NCBI RefSeq assembly: GCF_007066085.1
Contig: NZ_CP041405.1
Span: 2,666,001-2,730,000 of the forward strand
Source: Paenibacillus thiaminolyticus
Lineage (GTDB): Bacteria; Bacillota; Bacilli; Paenibacillales; Paenibacillaceae
Reading direction: 5' to 3'
DNA length: 64,000 nucleotides
In this document: positions 50,049 to 61,164 of the stretch, piece after piece
Layout of the letters: the number at the start of each line of letters is the position of its first letter
Numbering within the stretch: the first letter of the stretch is position 1
Notes under the pieces: model-generated
Database searches by the model: none
Told to the model about the DNA's origin: nothing
Seen by the model: the letters and a program-made list of their open reading frames with translations, nothing else
Program-made: the position numbers and the translations under genes

Positions 50049-51178
50049 TTGAAAGGAAGTTTTTACAAGCGAAGGAAAACGTGGTCTTTCATGATAGATA
50101 TCGGGAAAGATCCAAGGACAGGAGAACGAAAACAACTCGGTTAAGGCGGATTTAAAACAAAGAAGGACACTCAAGCAGCTGCAGCCGAGATACTTACTGA
50201 GATAAACCGCGGGACCTATGTTAAAGAGAACAAAATTACTTTTGAGGAATTATCAAGCCAGTGGTTAGACCACTACAGTAAGCACGGAAAACCCAAAAAG
50301 AACGGAACAATTAGAGCTAGGAGCCACGAGAGAGATGTTTTTTTAACATGTTTCGCAAAATTAATTGCTTGTGACATTTCATCTGACGACTATCAAAAAG
50401 CGCTAATAACTCTTAAGGAAGGTGATGAAGAAAAGAAGGGACTTGCCGAAAACACACTCTCCGGTGTCCATTCAACTGCAAGGATGATAATTAGATACGG
50501 AATAAAGATCGGGGCCGTAAAAAATGATCCTACCGAATCCGCATATGTACCTAAGACAAATAAGAACTGTTGAGGAGCTTGAGAAGAACGATGAACTTCC
50601 TATTCTTGCTTACACAGGCCTTCGGGTAGGGGAACTTTGTGCACTTAAAGACACCGATATTGATTTTGAAGAACATAAAATTTGCATAACGAAGACGTTA
50701 TACAACCCAAATAACAATTACAGTAAATATGTTCTAAACACACCTAAAACCACATCCTCGATAAGAGAGATTGATGAGGAGCCAGAAATAATCGAAGGAT
50801 TTAAAAACCTCCTTACAATTCAACAAATTGAGAAGACAAAAAGGCCGAACACTTACTATGACCAGGGTTTTGTTTTTGCCAAGGTAGCCAATATGCCGGA
50901 TACCCCGAGGTTATAAAGATGATTCAACTTAGAATGAAACACCTCTTAAAATTAGCTGAACTGAACGAAGAACTTACACCCCACCAATAAAACACACTCA
51001 CACTTCATTACTCGCTGAAGCTGGAGTCAGCCTTGAGCAGATCATGCAAAGACTTGGACATGCAGACGACGACATTACACGAAAAATTTACCTACACATA
51101 ACCAAACCAAAAAGAATAGAGGCTTCTCAAAAGTTCGGCGAACTAATGAGAGCCTCTAAAAAACGGATTCAGAGTTAA
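50049..51178 (+). pseudogene. Tyrosine recombinase (integrase) remnant
   Basis: Starts at a TTG behind AAGGAG and reads GSFYKRRKTWSFMIDIGKDP, then a stop at about 50142 (QLG then TAA). The SAM-like core-binding domain continues (FEELSSQWLDHYSKHGKPKK), and after frameshifts LAYTGLRVGELCALK gives the catalytic Arg, HTHTSLLAEAG the His block and GHADDDITRKIYLHIT the Tyr block. At least four lesions make it non-functional. It ends just past the 3' end of groEL. Confidence 0.85.
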
Positions 51179-51199
51179 CAAAATGAAATTAACAGACGC

Positions 51200-51225
51200 G
51201 GAACCCTTGGTGCAACAAGGGTTCC
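51200..51225. terminator. Hairpin at the groEL 3' end
   Basis: GGAACCCTTG and CAAGGGTTCC form a 10-bp perfect stem, 9 bp past the groEL stop. The minus-strand tail is GCGTCTGTTAATTTC, without a T-tract, possibly altered by the neighbouring integration. Confidence 0.55.
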
Positions 51226-51233
51226 TGGTCTTA

Positions 51234-52880
<1,647 letters not shown>

Positions 52881-52980
52881 TCATTCAGAATGATACGACG
52901 TGCATGTATGTCCGTCTGGGAGTCTTCCATTCCGGAGACTCGAGCGTACTTATGTCAGTAAGGCTGTTCCGCCGGACCGA

Positions 52981-53262
52981 TTAGCCGATAACAGCGTGAA
53001 CGTCGCTTTCTTTCATAATCAAATACTCTTTGCCTTCATACTTCACTTCAGTACCGGCATATTTGGAGAAAATAACGCGGTCTCCTTCTTTCAGATCGAG
53101 CGGCACACGTTGACCGTCTTTCCATACCCCGTTGCCTACCGCGATAACCTTGCCTTCTTGCGGCTTCTCCTTCGCCGTATCCGGCAGAACGATACCGAAA
53201 GCTGTAGTTTCTTCCTTCGCGATTGGTTCGATCAATACGCGCTCACCTAATGGTTTGATCAT
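52981..53262 (-). CDS. groES: GroES (Hsp10) co-chaperonin
   Basis: A 93-residue lid of the chaperonin. [20 protein letters not shown], the mobile loop [15 protein letters not shown] and [20 protein letters not shown] are standard. The ATG follows AGGAGGCTATTTTTC. First gene of groESL. Confidence 0.98.
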   Translation of the reverse strand: MIKPLGERVLIEPIAKEETTAFGIVLPDTAKEKPQEGKVIAVGNGVWKDGQRVPLDLKEGDRVIFSKYAGTEVKYEGKEYLIMKESDVHAVIG

Positions 53263-53366
53263 GAAAAATAGCCTCCTTTGAACAAGAGTTTATAAGGTGA
53301 AGAATTCCCCGGCGCCTGACGGACAGGCAGCGGTAGAATCCTCAAAAACGAAGCATTCGCCCGGTG

Positions 53367-53434
53367 TTAGCACTCGATGATGCTTAGTGCTAATAACCAA
53401 TTTCTATGATACTGATTTTGGGTTTACATTGCAA
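53367..53434 (-). promoter_or_regulatory. groESL promoter and CIRCE operator
   Basis: CIRCE: TTAGCACTC-N9-TAGTGCTAA (53367-53393), one base off the perfect 9-bp arms. Promoter on the minus strand: TTGCAA (53429-53434) and TATCAT (53406-53411), 17 bases apart. HrcA would bind just downstream of the start point. Confidence 0.92.
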
Positions 53435-53581
53435 GAGGGTTTCGTATGAAAAAATTATTTTTCCGATCCGGCGCTTCCGCGATCACACCTTACCCATTTT
53501 ATCCAATCCTCCTCATACCAATCCACTCTTCCCACGGCTTAGCGTCGAGCGCGCATAGAGGCCGCATTCGTCACCAAGGCA

Positions 53582-53638
53582 CAAAAAATGCAGGCACAAC
53601 AAGATGAACGCTCCATGCGAACCTGTTACACCTGCATA
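53582..53638 (-). terminator. Terminator of the tat genes
   Basis: ATGCAGG and CCTGCAT with TGTAACA/TGTTGTG-type inner pairs close a large hairpin, followed by TTTTTG on the minus strand. Confidence 0.65.
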
Positions 53639-53650
53639 ACGAACTCATAA

Positions 53651-54433
53651 TCAGACCGCCGTCGTATCGGCGCCTTCCTCAAATTCCTTCTCCCATGCCT
53701 CTTGCTCCAGCAACTGCTTCCGATAGACGAGCGAAGACATGAATACGCTGATCTCATAGAGAATGAGGAGCGGTATCGCCACGAGCAAATCCGAGACAAT
53801 ATCCGGCGGAGACAGCATCGTCCCGAGCAAAATCAAGACAAAGTAGGCAATCCGCCGCATTTTCCGCAATCTCAGCGGGTTCAACAACCGGATCCGGGTC
53901 AGGAACATAATGACAACCGGCAGCTCGAAGAGCAGAGAGATCGGGATCAGCAGATTGAACATGAACGTAAAATACTGCGTAATGCCGTACGTCTCGGTCA
54001 AGTTCATATGCTTGTTAATGCCTGACGTAAAAGAAAACGCCATCGGAAAGACGACGAAATAGGCGAAGGACAGTCCGAGCAAAAACAGCACAAATACAAA
54101 AGGGACGTACCGAAGGGCAGCACGCCGTTCTATTTCCCGAAGCCCAGGGCTGACAAAAGCCCACAGCTGGTACATCGCAAACGGGAGTGTCACAGCCAAT
54201 GCAATAATGAAGGCGAACTTCATGTATATCCCAATCCCGTCCCATAGCGAGAAGCCGTGAAGCGGCATCTGATTGGCCGGCTCCGTATTGCGCAAATATT
54301 CGTATATCGGATCAGCGACGAGGAGCCCTGCCACCAGGCCGATGACCAGGACAATGATGATATAGACGACGCGTTTGCGAAGCTCCGTAATGTGCTCGAC
54401 CAGCGTCATTTGTTCTTCCGTTACATTCGACAT
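53651..54433 (-). CDS. tatC: TatC, twin-arginine translocase receptor
   Basis: A 260-residue protein with six transmembrane segments. VEHITELRKRVVYIIIVL is the N-terminal signature with the conserved Glu; FVSPGLREIERRAALRYVPF and FELPVVIMFLTRI hold other conserved residues. It recognises twin-arginine signals of folded proteins. It follows tatA by 69 bp. The acidic C-terminal tail is cytoplasmic. Confidence 0.96.
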   Translation of the reverse strand: MSNVTEEQMTLVEHITELRKRVVYIIIVLVIGLVAGLLVADPIYEYLRNTEPANQMPLHGFSLWDGIGIYMKFAFIIALAVTLPFAMYQLWAFVSPGLREIERRAALRYVPFVFVLFLLGLSFAYFVVFPMAFSFTSGINKHMNLTETYGITQYFTFMFNLLIPISLLFELPVVIMFLTRIRLLNPLRLRKMRRIAYFVLILLGTMLSPPDIVSDLLVAIPLLILYEISVFMSSLVYRKQLLEQEAWEKEFEEGADTTAV

Positions 54434-54502
54434 GCCTCACCAACCTGTTCCTTCCATGGTAAACGGCGGGCCCGGCCCGCAGAATAACAGACAGTGCTCC
54501 CG

Positions 54503-54775
54503 TTACTCAGGGAGGCGGCGCTGATTCGCGCTGTTCGCTTCGACGGAAGCCTTGGCCGGCTCCTGACCAGCCGGTTCTAAGTCAACCGTCTGAATTTCTT
54601 GGCGAGCGGGCTTCGCGCTCGGCTCATCCCCCATAATATCGCGTGCGCCTTCCTTGAATTCCCGCAGAGTGCGGCCGAAGGCCCGTCCCAATTCTGGCAG
54701 CTTATTCGGTCCGAACAATAATAGCGCAATGACCAAGAGCAGAAGTATTCCCGAGACGCCAATGCCGTTGAACAT
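54503..54775 (-). CDS. tatA: TatA, twin-arginine pore subunit
   Basis: A 90-residue protein: one N-terminal membrane helix (GVSGILLLLVIALLLFGPNKL), the FGPNKLPELGRAFGRTLREF hinge and amphipathic helix, and an acidic disordered tail. The ATG follows AGGAGAAATTTTGCT. Pairs with the downstream tatC as a minimal Tat system. Confidence 0.95.
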   Translation of the reverse strand: MFNGIGVSGILLLLVIALLLFGPNKLPELGRAFGRTLREFKEGARDIMGDEPSAKPARQEIQTVDLEPAGQEPAKASVEANSANQRRLPE

Positions 54776-54888
54776 AGCAAAATTTCTCCTTTCTGCAGAT
54801 CCTAGAATAGAGTGCTTGTGATCTACATCATATCATACGCGCCATCCGTAATATACCAAATAATCTGTAACATTATTTAAGACGGGTT

Positions 54889-55380
54889 CTATTCCGCGCC
54901 CTTATAGTGACCGTTCAGCACAGCGAGCGCATGCGGAATCTGATCCATAATCGGCAGCAGATTCTCATGTACGCCCTTCGGGTCTCCGGGCAGATTGATG
55001 ATGAGCGTCTGTCCCCTCACCCCGCACACGCCGCGGTTCAGCATCGCCCGGCGCTGCTTCTGCATCGAAGCGAAGCGCATCGCTTCCGCCATTCCCGGCA
55101 CGAGCCGATCAACGACCTTGAGCGTCGCTTCCGGCGTCACATCCCGCTCCGCCATACCGATTCCGCCCGTCGTAATAATCAAGTGGGCCTGAAAATAATC
55201 GGCCATCTCAATGAGTGATGCGGAGATGTCATTCATCTCATCCGGCACAATCCGATATTCCACAATCTCACCATGCAGTTCTTCTTCGACGAGTTCCCGA
55301 ATGACCTGGGCGCTCGTATCCTCGCGCTCTCCCCGGGAACCTTTGTCGCTCGCCGTCAATATTGCTACTTTCCAGCGCAT
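54889..55380 (-). CDS. MogA/MoaB-family molybdenum cofactor protein
   Basis: A 163-residue molybdopterin-binding protein; family members adenylylate molybdopterin for molybdate insertion. AILTASDKGSRGEREDTSAQ, LIITTGGIGMAERDVTPEAT and INLPGDPKGVHENLLPIMDQI are the substrate-binding motifs. It precedes the tat genes on the same strand, fitting since many molybdoenzymes are Tat substrates. MoaB and MogA cannot be separated by sequence alone. Confidence 0.9.
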   Translation of the reverse strand: MRWKVAILTASDKGSRGEREDTSAQVIRELVEEELHGEIVEYRIVPDEMNDISASLIEMADYFQAHLIITTGGIGMAERDVTPEATLKVVDRLVPGMAEAMRFASMQKQRRAMLNRGVCGVRGQTLIINLPGDPKGVHENLLPIMDQIPHALAVLNGHYKGAE

Positions 55381-55498
55381 CAGGGCTCCTCCTCCCGCCT
55401 AGCCGGCGTAACCGGCCTTCTTCAATATACTAGCACGACTAGCACGCGCAGGAAGGGCGCCTGCCCTTCTTCCGCATGCGATGTGATTCTATCCACGC

Positions 55499-56182
55499 TT
55501 ACCCGCGGCTGCCGTTCTTCCCGGTTAGCAGATCTGTGTCGGCTGCGCAAGCAATGATCTCGTCCTCCGTAATCAGCCACTCGACGGCAATATCATGCGC
55601 TTCCATCGGCACGCGCTCCGCCAGCTGCCACGAATAGATGCAGGCCACCCGCACGGCGGGATTGGCGCGTCTTCGGCCATGTGGCGCGCGGTCCAGCACC
55701 TCCAGATAAGCATGCCAGAACCGGTCATAATATCCGGCACCCAGCCCGAGCCGTCCGCCCTGCCGGTCGTAGGCGATGCCGGGGACAAGAATGGCGTCCA
55801 GCTGGTCCCAATGCTCCGGATCCAGCCGTTCCGCATCGGGGCCTGGCTCCTGCAAGCCGAAGGTGCCGCTCGTGAACACCGTATCCTCCGTCCATGGGTG
55901 CAGCGTCATCGTCCGCGAAGACGCTTCCGTGCGCGGAAGATAGACGGCATCGCCGTGCTGCCGGCAATCAAGGAGCAAGGCGGTAATATCCAGCTCATTG
56001 CCAAAAGGAAAATAGGCGCACAAATGCAAGGGGCGGGAATGCCGCTCTCGCAGCGCTTTCATGAATGGGTACGCCCGCCGGCATACGGCCTCGCTGCTGG
56101 CCTCCCGCTCCTGCTGGCTGACCGCCTTCCTGCGCGCCTTGTATTGCAGACGAAGCATTCGCTTGTCCTCCGCTGCCGTCAA
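55499..56182 (-). CDS. 5-formyltetrahydrofolate cyclo-ligase
   Basis: A 227-residue enzyme that converts 5-formyl-THF to 5,10-methenyl-THF with ATP. The basic N-terminal KARRKAVSQQERE, FPFGNELDI, LDAILVPGIAYDRQGGRLG and GLGAGYYDRFW motifs are family signatures. It starts at a TTG behind AAGGGGGCGGTAACG. It lies 118 bp before mogA. Confidence 0.92.
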   Translation of the reverse strand: MTAAEDKRMLRLQYKARRKAVSQQEREASSEAVCRRAYPFMKALRERHSRPLHLCAYFPFGNELDITALLLDCRQHGDAVYLPRTEASSRTMTLHPWTEDTVFTSGTFGLQEPGPDAERLDPEHWDQLDAILVPGIAYDRQGGRLGLGAGYYDRFWHAYLEVLDRAPHGRRRANPAVRVACIYSWQLAERVPMEAHDIAVEWLITEDEIIACAADTDLLTGKNGSRG

Positions 56183-56449
56183 CGTTACCGCCCCCTTCGA
56201 TATCCGCCCTGAAGTGGTATCGGAATTCCGCAGGGCAATCTATATTAGGTATGTACTCACATTTTCATTCATTTTTCATTATTTTCAACCTTAGTTTACC
56301 ATCCTTCCCCCGTTAGCGCCACCATCCGGCCCATATTTACGCAGCAAACGCCGTATCGCACGATCTCCGCGTGTCATATACGCTAGCGGCTCCCTATCTC
56401 AACGAATTCGAAAACCCCTGCGCAGTGCGCAGAGGGTTAATTCGCTGCG

Positions 56450-57616
56450 TTACATTTTTTGTCCACCATCTGTATCTGGTACGATGCCGATGTCCTCCTT
56501 GAGCTCGTCCTTATGGATATGGACGCTCAGCACCAAGCCGATGCACAGCATATTCGCCAGCAAGGAGCTTCCCCCGTAACTGATGAACGGAAGCGAGATG
56601 CCCGTCAACGGCATCAGGCCGATATGCATGCCGATGTTGACGAATATTTGGAACAGCAGCATGCCGGTCAACCCGACAACGAGATAGGACCCCGCCAGAT
56701 CCCGGCTCTCCCGGGCGATATACAGCATGCGGAAAATAAGCAAATAAAATAAGAGCAACAGAATCGAAGAACCGATAAATCCGAATTTCTCGCCAATGAC
56801 CACATAGATGGAATCCGAATACGCATACGGAATGTACCCACGCTCAACGTAGAAGCCTGAATTTCCGCTCATTTGACCCGATCCGATCGCGTTCATGGCG
56901 TTATTGACATGCCACGATTTATCAGGATCGAGGCCTGGTTCAAGGAAGGTCTCGATTCTTGACAATTGATGGGGCTTCAACAGCTCGGCCAGGATATCAT
57001 AATTCGCAAAATACAGCCAGCAGACGCCCCCAATCGGCAGGGCCATCGAGGCGAGCAGCAGCAGCATATGCCAGACGCGAATGTTGCCCATCCACAGCAT
57101 GACGGGCAGGACGGCGACGAACACCAGCGCAGTGCCCAAATCCGGCTGCTTCATAACGATGAATGCAGGAATGAAGAACACGGCGCCAATCGGCAGCAAA
57201 TCCTGAATGAACCGGAGCTTATGGCCGGACCGTTTTTGCAGCAGATTACAAGTAACGAGCACGGTAGCTATCTTCACCAATTCGGAGGGCTGAAGCTGGA
57301 AGCTGCCGATTCTTATCCATCGTACCGCTCCATTGATATTTTCTCCGGTGAACATCACGAGCAGAAGCAGAGCAAGCCCGATTCCGTACAAAATATAAGA
57401 TACGGCGCCGGTGAATATAGAGTAATCAAGCAGCGCTATCAGCAGCATCGGAATAAGGAAGAGAGCGAAAAATATAATGCTATACTTGTACAAGCCATCG
57501 AGATTCGTGCCCGAAGTCGCTTCATGCACGGCTATCGTCCCGAAAATCATAAGGCCGAGCAGCACCAGGAGCATCGGCTTGTCCAATTTTTTCAGCTTGC
57601 GAATATAATACATCAT
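56450..57616 (-). CDS. SEDS-family protein (RodA/FtsW), first of pair
   Basis: A 388-residue SEDS glycosyltransferase with about ten membrane segments that polymerises lipid II. INGAVRWIRIGSFQLQPSELVKIA, MKQPDLGTALVFVAV and SLPFISYGGSSLLANM are the SEDS signatures; the conserved Asp lies near SWHVNNAMNAIGSG. The RodA-like order of loops suggests an elongation role. The ATG pair at 57616/57613 follows AGAGGTACTCAC. It lies 40 bp after a second SEDS gene. Confidence 0.88.
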   Translation of the reverse strand: MMYYIRKLKKLDKPMLLVLLGLMIFGTIAVHEATSGTNLDGLYKYSIIFFALFLIPMLLIALLDYSIFTGAVSYILYGIGLALLLLVMFTGENINGAVRWIRIGSFQLQPSELVKIATVLVTCNLLQKRSGHKLRFIQDLLPIGAVFFIPAFIVMKQPDLGTALVFVAVLPVMLWMGNIRVWHMLLLLASMALPIGGVCWLYFANYDILAELLKPHQLSRIETFLEPGLDPDKSWHVNNAMNAIGSGQMSGNSGFYVERGYIPYAYSDSIYVVIGEKFGFIGSSILLLLFYLLIFRMLYIARESRDLAGSYLVVGLTGMLLFQIFVNIGMHIGLMPLTGISLPFISYGGSSLLANMLCIGLVLSVHIHKDELKEDIGIVPDTDGGQKM

Positions 57617-57656
57617 GTGAGTACCTCTAGTTCGTAGGTTGTGTAGGAAGGCATGC

Positions 57657-58766
57657 CTATTCGCGCTGTCTCCGATCGTTATCACGAGAAATGTTTAACA
57701 GAATTCCGGTGCTGGCCATGCACAACAAGAGAGAAGAGCCTCCATAGCTGATGAACGGAAGCGGTACGCCCTTAATCGGCATCGCCCCGGTTACCGCCCC
57801 CAGGTTGAACGCGAATTGGGCGAATATCATGGTAATAATGCCCGTTCCGAGCATAATTCCGAAGGGCTCATCACTGCGAAGAGCTGCCATCAGGCCGCGC
57901 CAAAAGAAGAGAAAAAAGCAAAACAAAAGCAATAACCCGCCGACAAAACCGAATTCTTCTCCGATGATGGCAAAAATAAAATCGGTGTGCGCTTCCGGCA
58001 AATAGAACAGCTTCTGCACACTCTGGCCGTATCCCGTTCCGGTCACCCCACCGTGAGCCAGCGCGATTAAAGATTGAATCAATTGGTAGCCTGACCCTTC
58101 CGGATCATCGAACGGATTCAAAAACGAAATAATCCGCTGGTAGCGATAGCTGCGGCTGAAGGCAAGAAAGACCAACAGCACTCCAAATCCCCCGCTCAGC
58201 ATCACAATATGACGCATATTCGCCCCGCCGATAATAATAATGGTCATGGATATAATGGTAATGATCATCACCGAGCCAAAATCCGGCTGCAGCATAATTA
58301 GAAGCAGCATGACCCCAATCACAATCAAAATGGGCAGCAATCCCCTAGCGAAAACGCGAATCCGCTCTCCTTTTTTGCTGATTAGATGTGACAAATAGAT
58401 GATCAGGGCCAGCTTGGCGAATTCCGTAGGTTGGAACCGCATGCCGCCGACACTGAACCATCTTGTCGCCCCATTCACCTTGATGCCGAAATAAGGAACG
58501 AGCACAAGCAGCACAATCGAGAACAGAAGCAAGAAGGGTGCGGCCTTGCTCCATTTGCGAAAGGGAATGTTCATGAATACAAACATAGCGACAAGGCCGA
58601 TGAGAGCGAACAACATTTGCTTCGACATATAATAGGACGGCTTCTCATACTTCAGGCTGACGACGACCGAGCTGGCGCTGTATATCATCGCCAATCCGAA
58701 CATGACCAGCAGCAATGTCACAAAAAGCAGCAAAAAATCCGGACGGCCTTTTATCGTTTGCTTCAA
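57657..58766 (-). CDS. SEDS-family protein (FtsW/SpoVE-like), second of pair
   Basis: A 369-residue SEDS protein: GATRWFSVGGMRFQPTEFAK, MLQPDFGSVMIITI, GVTGTGYGQSVQKLFYLPEA and PLPFISYGGSSLLLCM. The GxGxSxQKxFYLPEAHTDF block is more like FtsW/SpoVE than RodA. It starts at a TTG behind GAGGTGATTTTTT. No partner transpeptidase is adjacent. Tandem SEDS genes imply division of labour, such as growth against sporulation; inference. Confidence 0.87.
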   Translation of the reverse strand: MKQTIKGRPDFLLLFVTLLLVMFGLAMIYSASSVVVSLKYEKPSYYMSKQMLFALIGLVAMFVFMNIPFRKWSKAAPFLLLFSIVLLVLVPYFGIKVNGATRWFSVGGMRFQPTEFAKLALIIYLSHLISKKGERIRVFARGLLPILIVIGVMLLLIMLQPDFGSVMIITIISMTIIIIGGANMRHIVMLSGGFGVLLVFLAFSRSYRYQRIISFLNPFDDPEGSGYQLIQSLIALAHGGVTGTGYGQSVQKLFYLPEAHTDFIFAIIGEEFGFVGGLLLLFCFFLFFWRGLMAALRSDEPFGIMLGTGIITMIFAQFAFNLGAVTGAMPIKGVPLPFISYGGSSLLLCMASTGILLNISRDNDRRQRE

Positions 58767-58909
58767 AAAAAATCACCTCGTGCATCCTGCAAAATGAAAA
58801 CGTTAAAAGGATGGGCATCTATGCCCCCGCTGTTCCTGTAACACTATCAAGTGTATTGACTCATCAGCCAAAAAAGGTTATGAAAAGGTTAAAGTTGTTC
58901 CCGGGAGGT

Positions 58910-58938
58910 TGACAAAATCAAAAAGCCGGGTTAAGGTT
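58910..58938 (+). promoter_or_regulatory. Promoter of the M-box/mgtE transcript
   Basis: TTGACA and TAAGGT are 17 bases apart, directly before the M-box. Confidence 0.5.
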
Positions 58939-58950
58939 TAACATGTCGTA

Positions 58951-59116
58951 AAGACCTTGTTAGGTGAGGCTCCTATGCAAACATAGGCCACTGCCCAGAA
59001 ATATCGAAAGATGCCCATGGGTAGAACAGGAATTGCCGGATTAAGGCTTTTCTTAAGGTGGCTAAGAGAAGAAGGCTTCTCTTTACGTTGCATAGTGCTA
59101 AAACTCAACTAGGGGG
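58951..59116 (+). promoter_or_regulatory. M-box magnesium riboswitch (ykoK leader)
   Basis: The M-box core is clear: GTTAGGTGAGGCTCCTATGC, then AAACATAGGCCACTGCCCAG, a CGAAAG tetraloop hairpin, GGGTAGAACAGGAATTGCCGG and a TTAAGGCTTTTCTTAAG hairpin. It senses Mg2+. CTAGGGGG at 59109-59116 can pair with CCCTCTAG of the following terminator, giving the anti-terminator choice. Confidence 0.95.
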
Positions 59117-59149
59117 CGCGGGAATGTTATATTTGCGTGCATTCATTCA

Positions 59150-59184
59150 ACCCTCTAGGACTCCTGGAGGGTTTTTATTTTATT
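59150..59184 (+). terminator. M-box expression-platform terminator
   Basis: CCCTCTAGG and CCTGGAGGG pair around ACT, followed by TTTTTATTTTATT. Confidence 0.85.
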
Positions 59185-59207
59185 CGAAAAAGGGGGGAGA
59201 ACACCCA

Positions 59208-59345
59208 ATGGATAGTAGTTCCAGTAGTCCATCATCTAAGCAAGTTCATAGTCTTGTGAAGAGTGAGAACGAGGTTCTCCTTACCCTTACCTGTGATTCA
59301 TACTGTGATTCGCATGCTGCCTGGTATCAGGGCAGGTGTATTTAA
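59208..59345 (+). CDS. Possible 45-aa leader peptide between M-box and mgtE
   Basis: A 45-codon ORF with AAAGGGGGGAGAA before its ATG. The product begins with a Ser run (DSSSSSPSSKQVHSL) and ends CDSYCDSHAAWYQGRCI, with three Cys. It lies between two terminators in the mgtE leader. It may be a small membrane-independent peptide or a regulatory leader ORF; coding status is uncertain. Confidence 0.4.
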   Translation: MDSSSSSPSSKQVHSLVKSENEVLLTLTCDSYCDSHAAWYQGRCI

Positions 59346-59390
59346 GTATGCATAGATGTAAGCAGTGAGTGTAAGGAGAACAGGAACTAC

Positions 59391-59422
59391 AAGCTCTTCC
59401 TATGTGCAGGGAGAGCTTTTTT
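59391..59422 (+). terminator. Second terminator before mgtE
   Basis: AAGCTCT and AGAGCTT pair around a 14-base loop, followed by TTTTTT, 66 bp before mgtE. Confidence 0.75.
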
Positions 59423-59487
59423 GTGTCTGTTAGGAATGGATAATAAGGAACAATGTGTGGAAGGATGTTTGCGGATAGGAGGAAATT

Positions 59488-60837
59488 ATGATGGAACAAA
59501 AATGGATGATTCAAGAATTGAAGGACAGATTGTCCGAACAAAATCAGGACGCCCTTACCGATTTTCTGGCCCGGTACCAACCTTATGATTTAGCCGAGAT
59601 GTTAATCGAGCTTCAGGAAAACGACCAAATTCGATTTATTGCCGTACTACCTATTCCCCTCGGGGCAGAGATTTTGGAGTATGTCGATCCCGAATTGCAG
59701 TACCGAATTTTGGACCGCGGGACCAAGGAGACAGCAGCTTCCATGCTTAATGAAATGTCCAGCGATAAAGTGGCCGATCTGCTGCTGGCCATACATCCCC
59801 ACCAAGCCGGAACTTTATTAGGGCTTCTGCCTGCCGATTACCGGGAGAAAATCAGCGCTCTGATGCAATACCCTCCAGAGTCGGCGGGAAGTCTGGCTAC
59901 CGTTGATTATATTGCGGTGCGGAATTATTGGACGGTGGAGCATACGCTGCAGCACGTCCGTAAAGTCGGGCAAGATGCGGAATTGGTCTCTTACTTTTAT
60001 GTGCTAGATAATAACGGCAAGCTGGTAGGGATCGTCTCCCTGAAGCAAGCTATCCTCGCCCAGGCTGACTCCAGACTAGAGGACATCATGCTCAAAGATT
60101 TCGTGTCGGTGTCTGCGCGCATGAACCAGCAGGAAGTGGCGACGATTTTATCCAACTATGATCTGGTGGCTCTTCCCGTAATTACCGATGAACAGCGAAT
60201 GATCGGGATTATTACGGTCGATGACTTAATTGACGTTATCCATGAGGAAGCAACGGAAGATTTTCAGAAAATAGGTGGAAGCCAGCCTTTAGAAGAGCCG
60301 TATTTTAAAAATTCCTTTTGGAAATTATTCCGCAAGCGAATCGGATGGCTGCTTATCTTATTTGTAGCCGAAGCCTATACGGGGAATGTGCTGCGTCATT
60401 TTGAAGACACGCTCTCGGAAGTAATTGCGCTCGCATTCTTTATCCCCTTGTTAGTCGGCACGGGCGGAAATACGGGAACACAGACCGTAACGACGCTCGT
60501 TCGCGCCTTGGCTCTCGGGGAAGTGAAGCCGAAGCATATCTTCAGAGTCATCCGTAAAGAGGTGTCCACCGGATTGATTCTGGGACTTTGTATGGGAGTC
60601 GCAACCTTTATTCGTGCACAGATACTGGGCGTTGGCTTTGATATCGGAAGCGTCGTCGCTGTCACGGCTATTTTTATCGTGATTTGGGCCTCCCTCATCG
60701 CCGCTGTGCTGCCTCTGGTGCTGCACAAGCTCAAAGTCGATCCGGCCGTTGTCTCCGGCCCGTTTATTACCACCTTGGTGGACGGTACCGGACTCATCAT
60801 CTACTTTACTTTGGCTAAAATGATGCTGAACTTGTGA
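59488..60837 (+). CDS. mgtE: MgtE, magnesium channel/transporter
   Basis: A 449-residue Mg2+ channel. The N-terminal superhelical domain (1-130) and two CBS domains (ESAGSLATVDYIAVR to DVIHEEATEDFQKIGG) form the cytosolic magnesium gate. Five membrane helices follow, with the pore motif PLLVGTGGNTGTQTVTTLVRAL. ATG 59488 lies four bases after AGGAGG; the ATG at 59491 is equally good. Expression is set by the M-box upstream. Confidence 0.96.
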   Translation: MMEQKWMIQELKDRLSEQNQDALTDFLARYQPYDLAEMLIELQENDQIRFIAVLPIPLGAEILEYVDPELQYRILDRGTKETAASMLNEMSSDKVADLLLAIHPHQAGTLLGLLPADYREKISALMQYPPESAGSLATVDYIAVRNYWTVEHTLQHVRKVGQDAELVSYFYVLDNNGKLVGIVSLKQAILAQADSRLEDIMLKDFVSVSARMNQQEVATILSNYDLVALPVITDEQRMIGIITVDDLIDVIHEEATEDFQKIGGSQPLEEPYFKNSFWKLFRKRIGWLLILFVAEAYTGNVLRHFEDTLSEVIALAFFIPLLVGTGGNTGTQTVTTLVRALALGEVKPKHIFRVIRKEVSTGLILGLCMGVATFIRAQILGVGFDIGSVVAVTAIFIVIWASLIAAVLPLVLHKLKVDPAVVSGPFITTLVDGTGLIIYFTLAKMMLNL

Positions 60838-60897
60838 TTCGAACGGATCCAATCCTGCGTGTTTTAGTGATAACGAATATCGCTATCGCTGCCTATC

Positions 60898-60930
60898 GAG
60901 AGCCCTATCCTCTGCCGGGATGGGGCTCTC
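60898..60930 (+). terminator. Hairpin after mgtE
   Basis: GAGAGCCC and GGGGCTCTC pair, 60 bp after the stop, without a clear T-tract. The rest of 60931-61164 holds no other supported feature. Confidence 0.45.
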
Positions 60931-61164
60931 GGTGCATAATACTATCTCCTCCCGTTGCTGCTATCCGGATCCGGAGCCGCTTGCCCGATCATAAGTGAAT
61001 CGATATAGCACTAGCGACGATATCTATCGGTTCACGGCCGGATTGATTAGACAAATTTCCCGCGATCGGCGAGAATAGAAAATGTGTCAGGCCGAAACAG
61101 ATGCTTCTGTTATTTTTGGATCCTTATGCGAAAATAGCTTGTTATCAACGGAGGAGATACCCCT

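Noticed and set aside
51200..51225. Perfect inverted repeat beside the integrase as an att site
   Set aside because: No matching copy was found at the other end of the island; its place after groEL fits a terminator.
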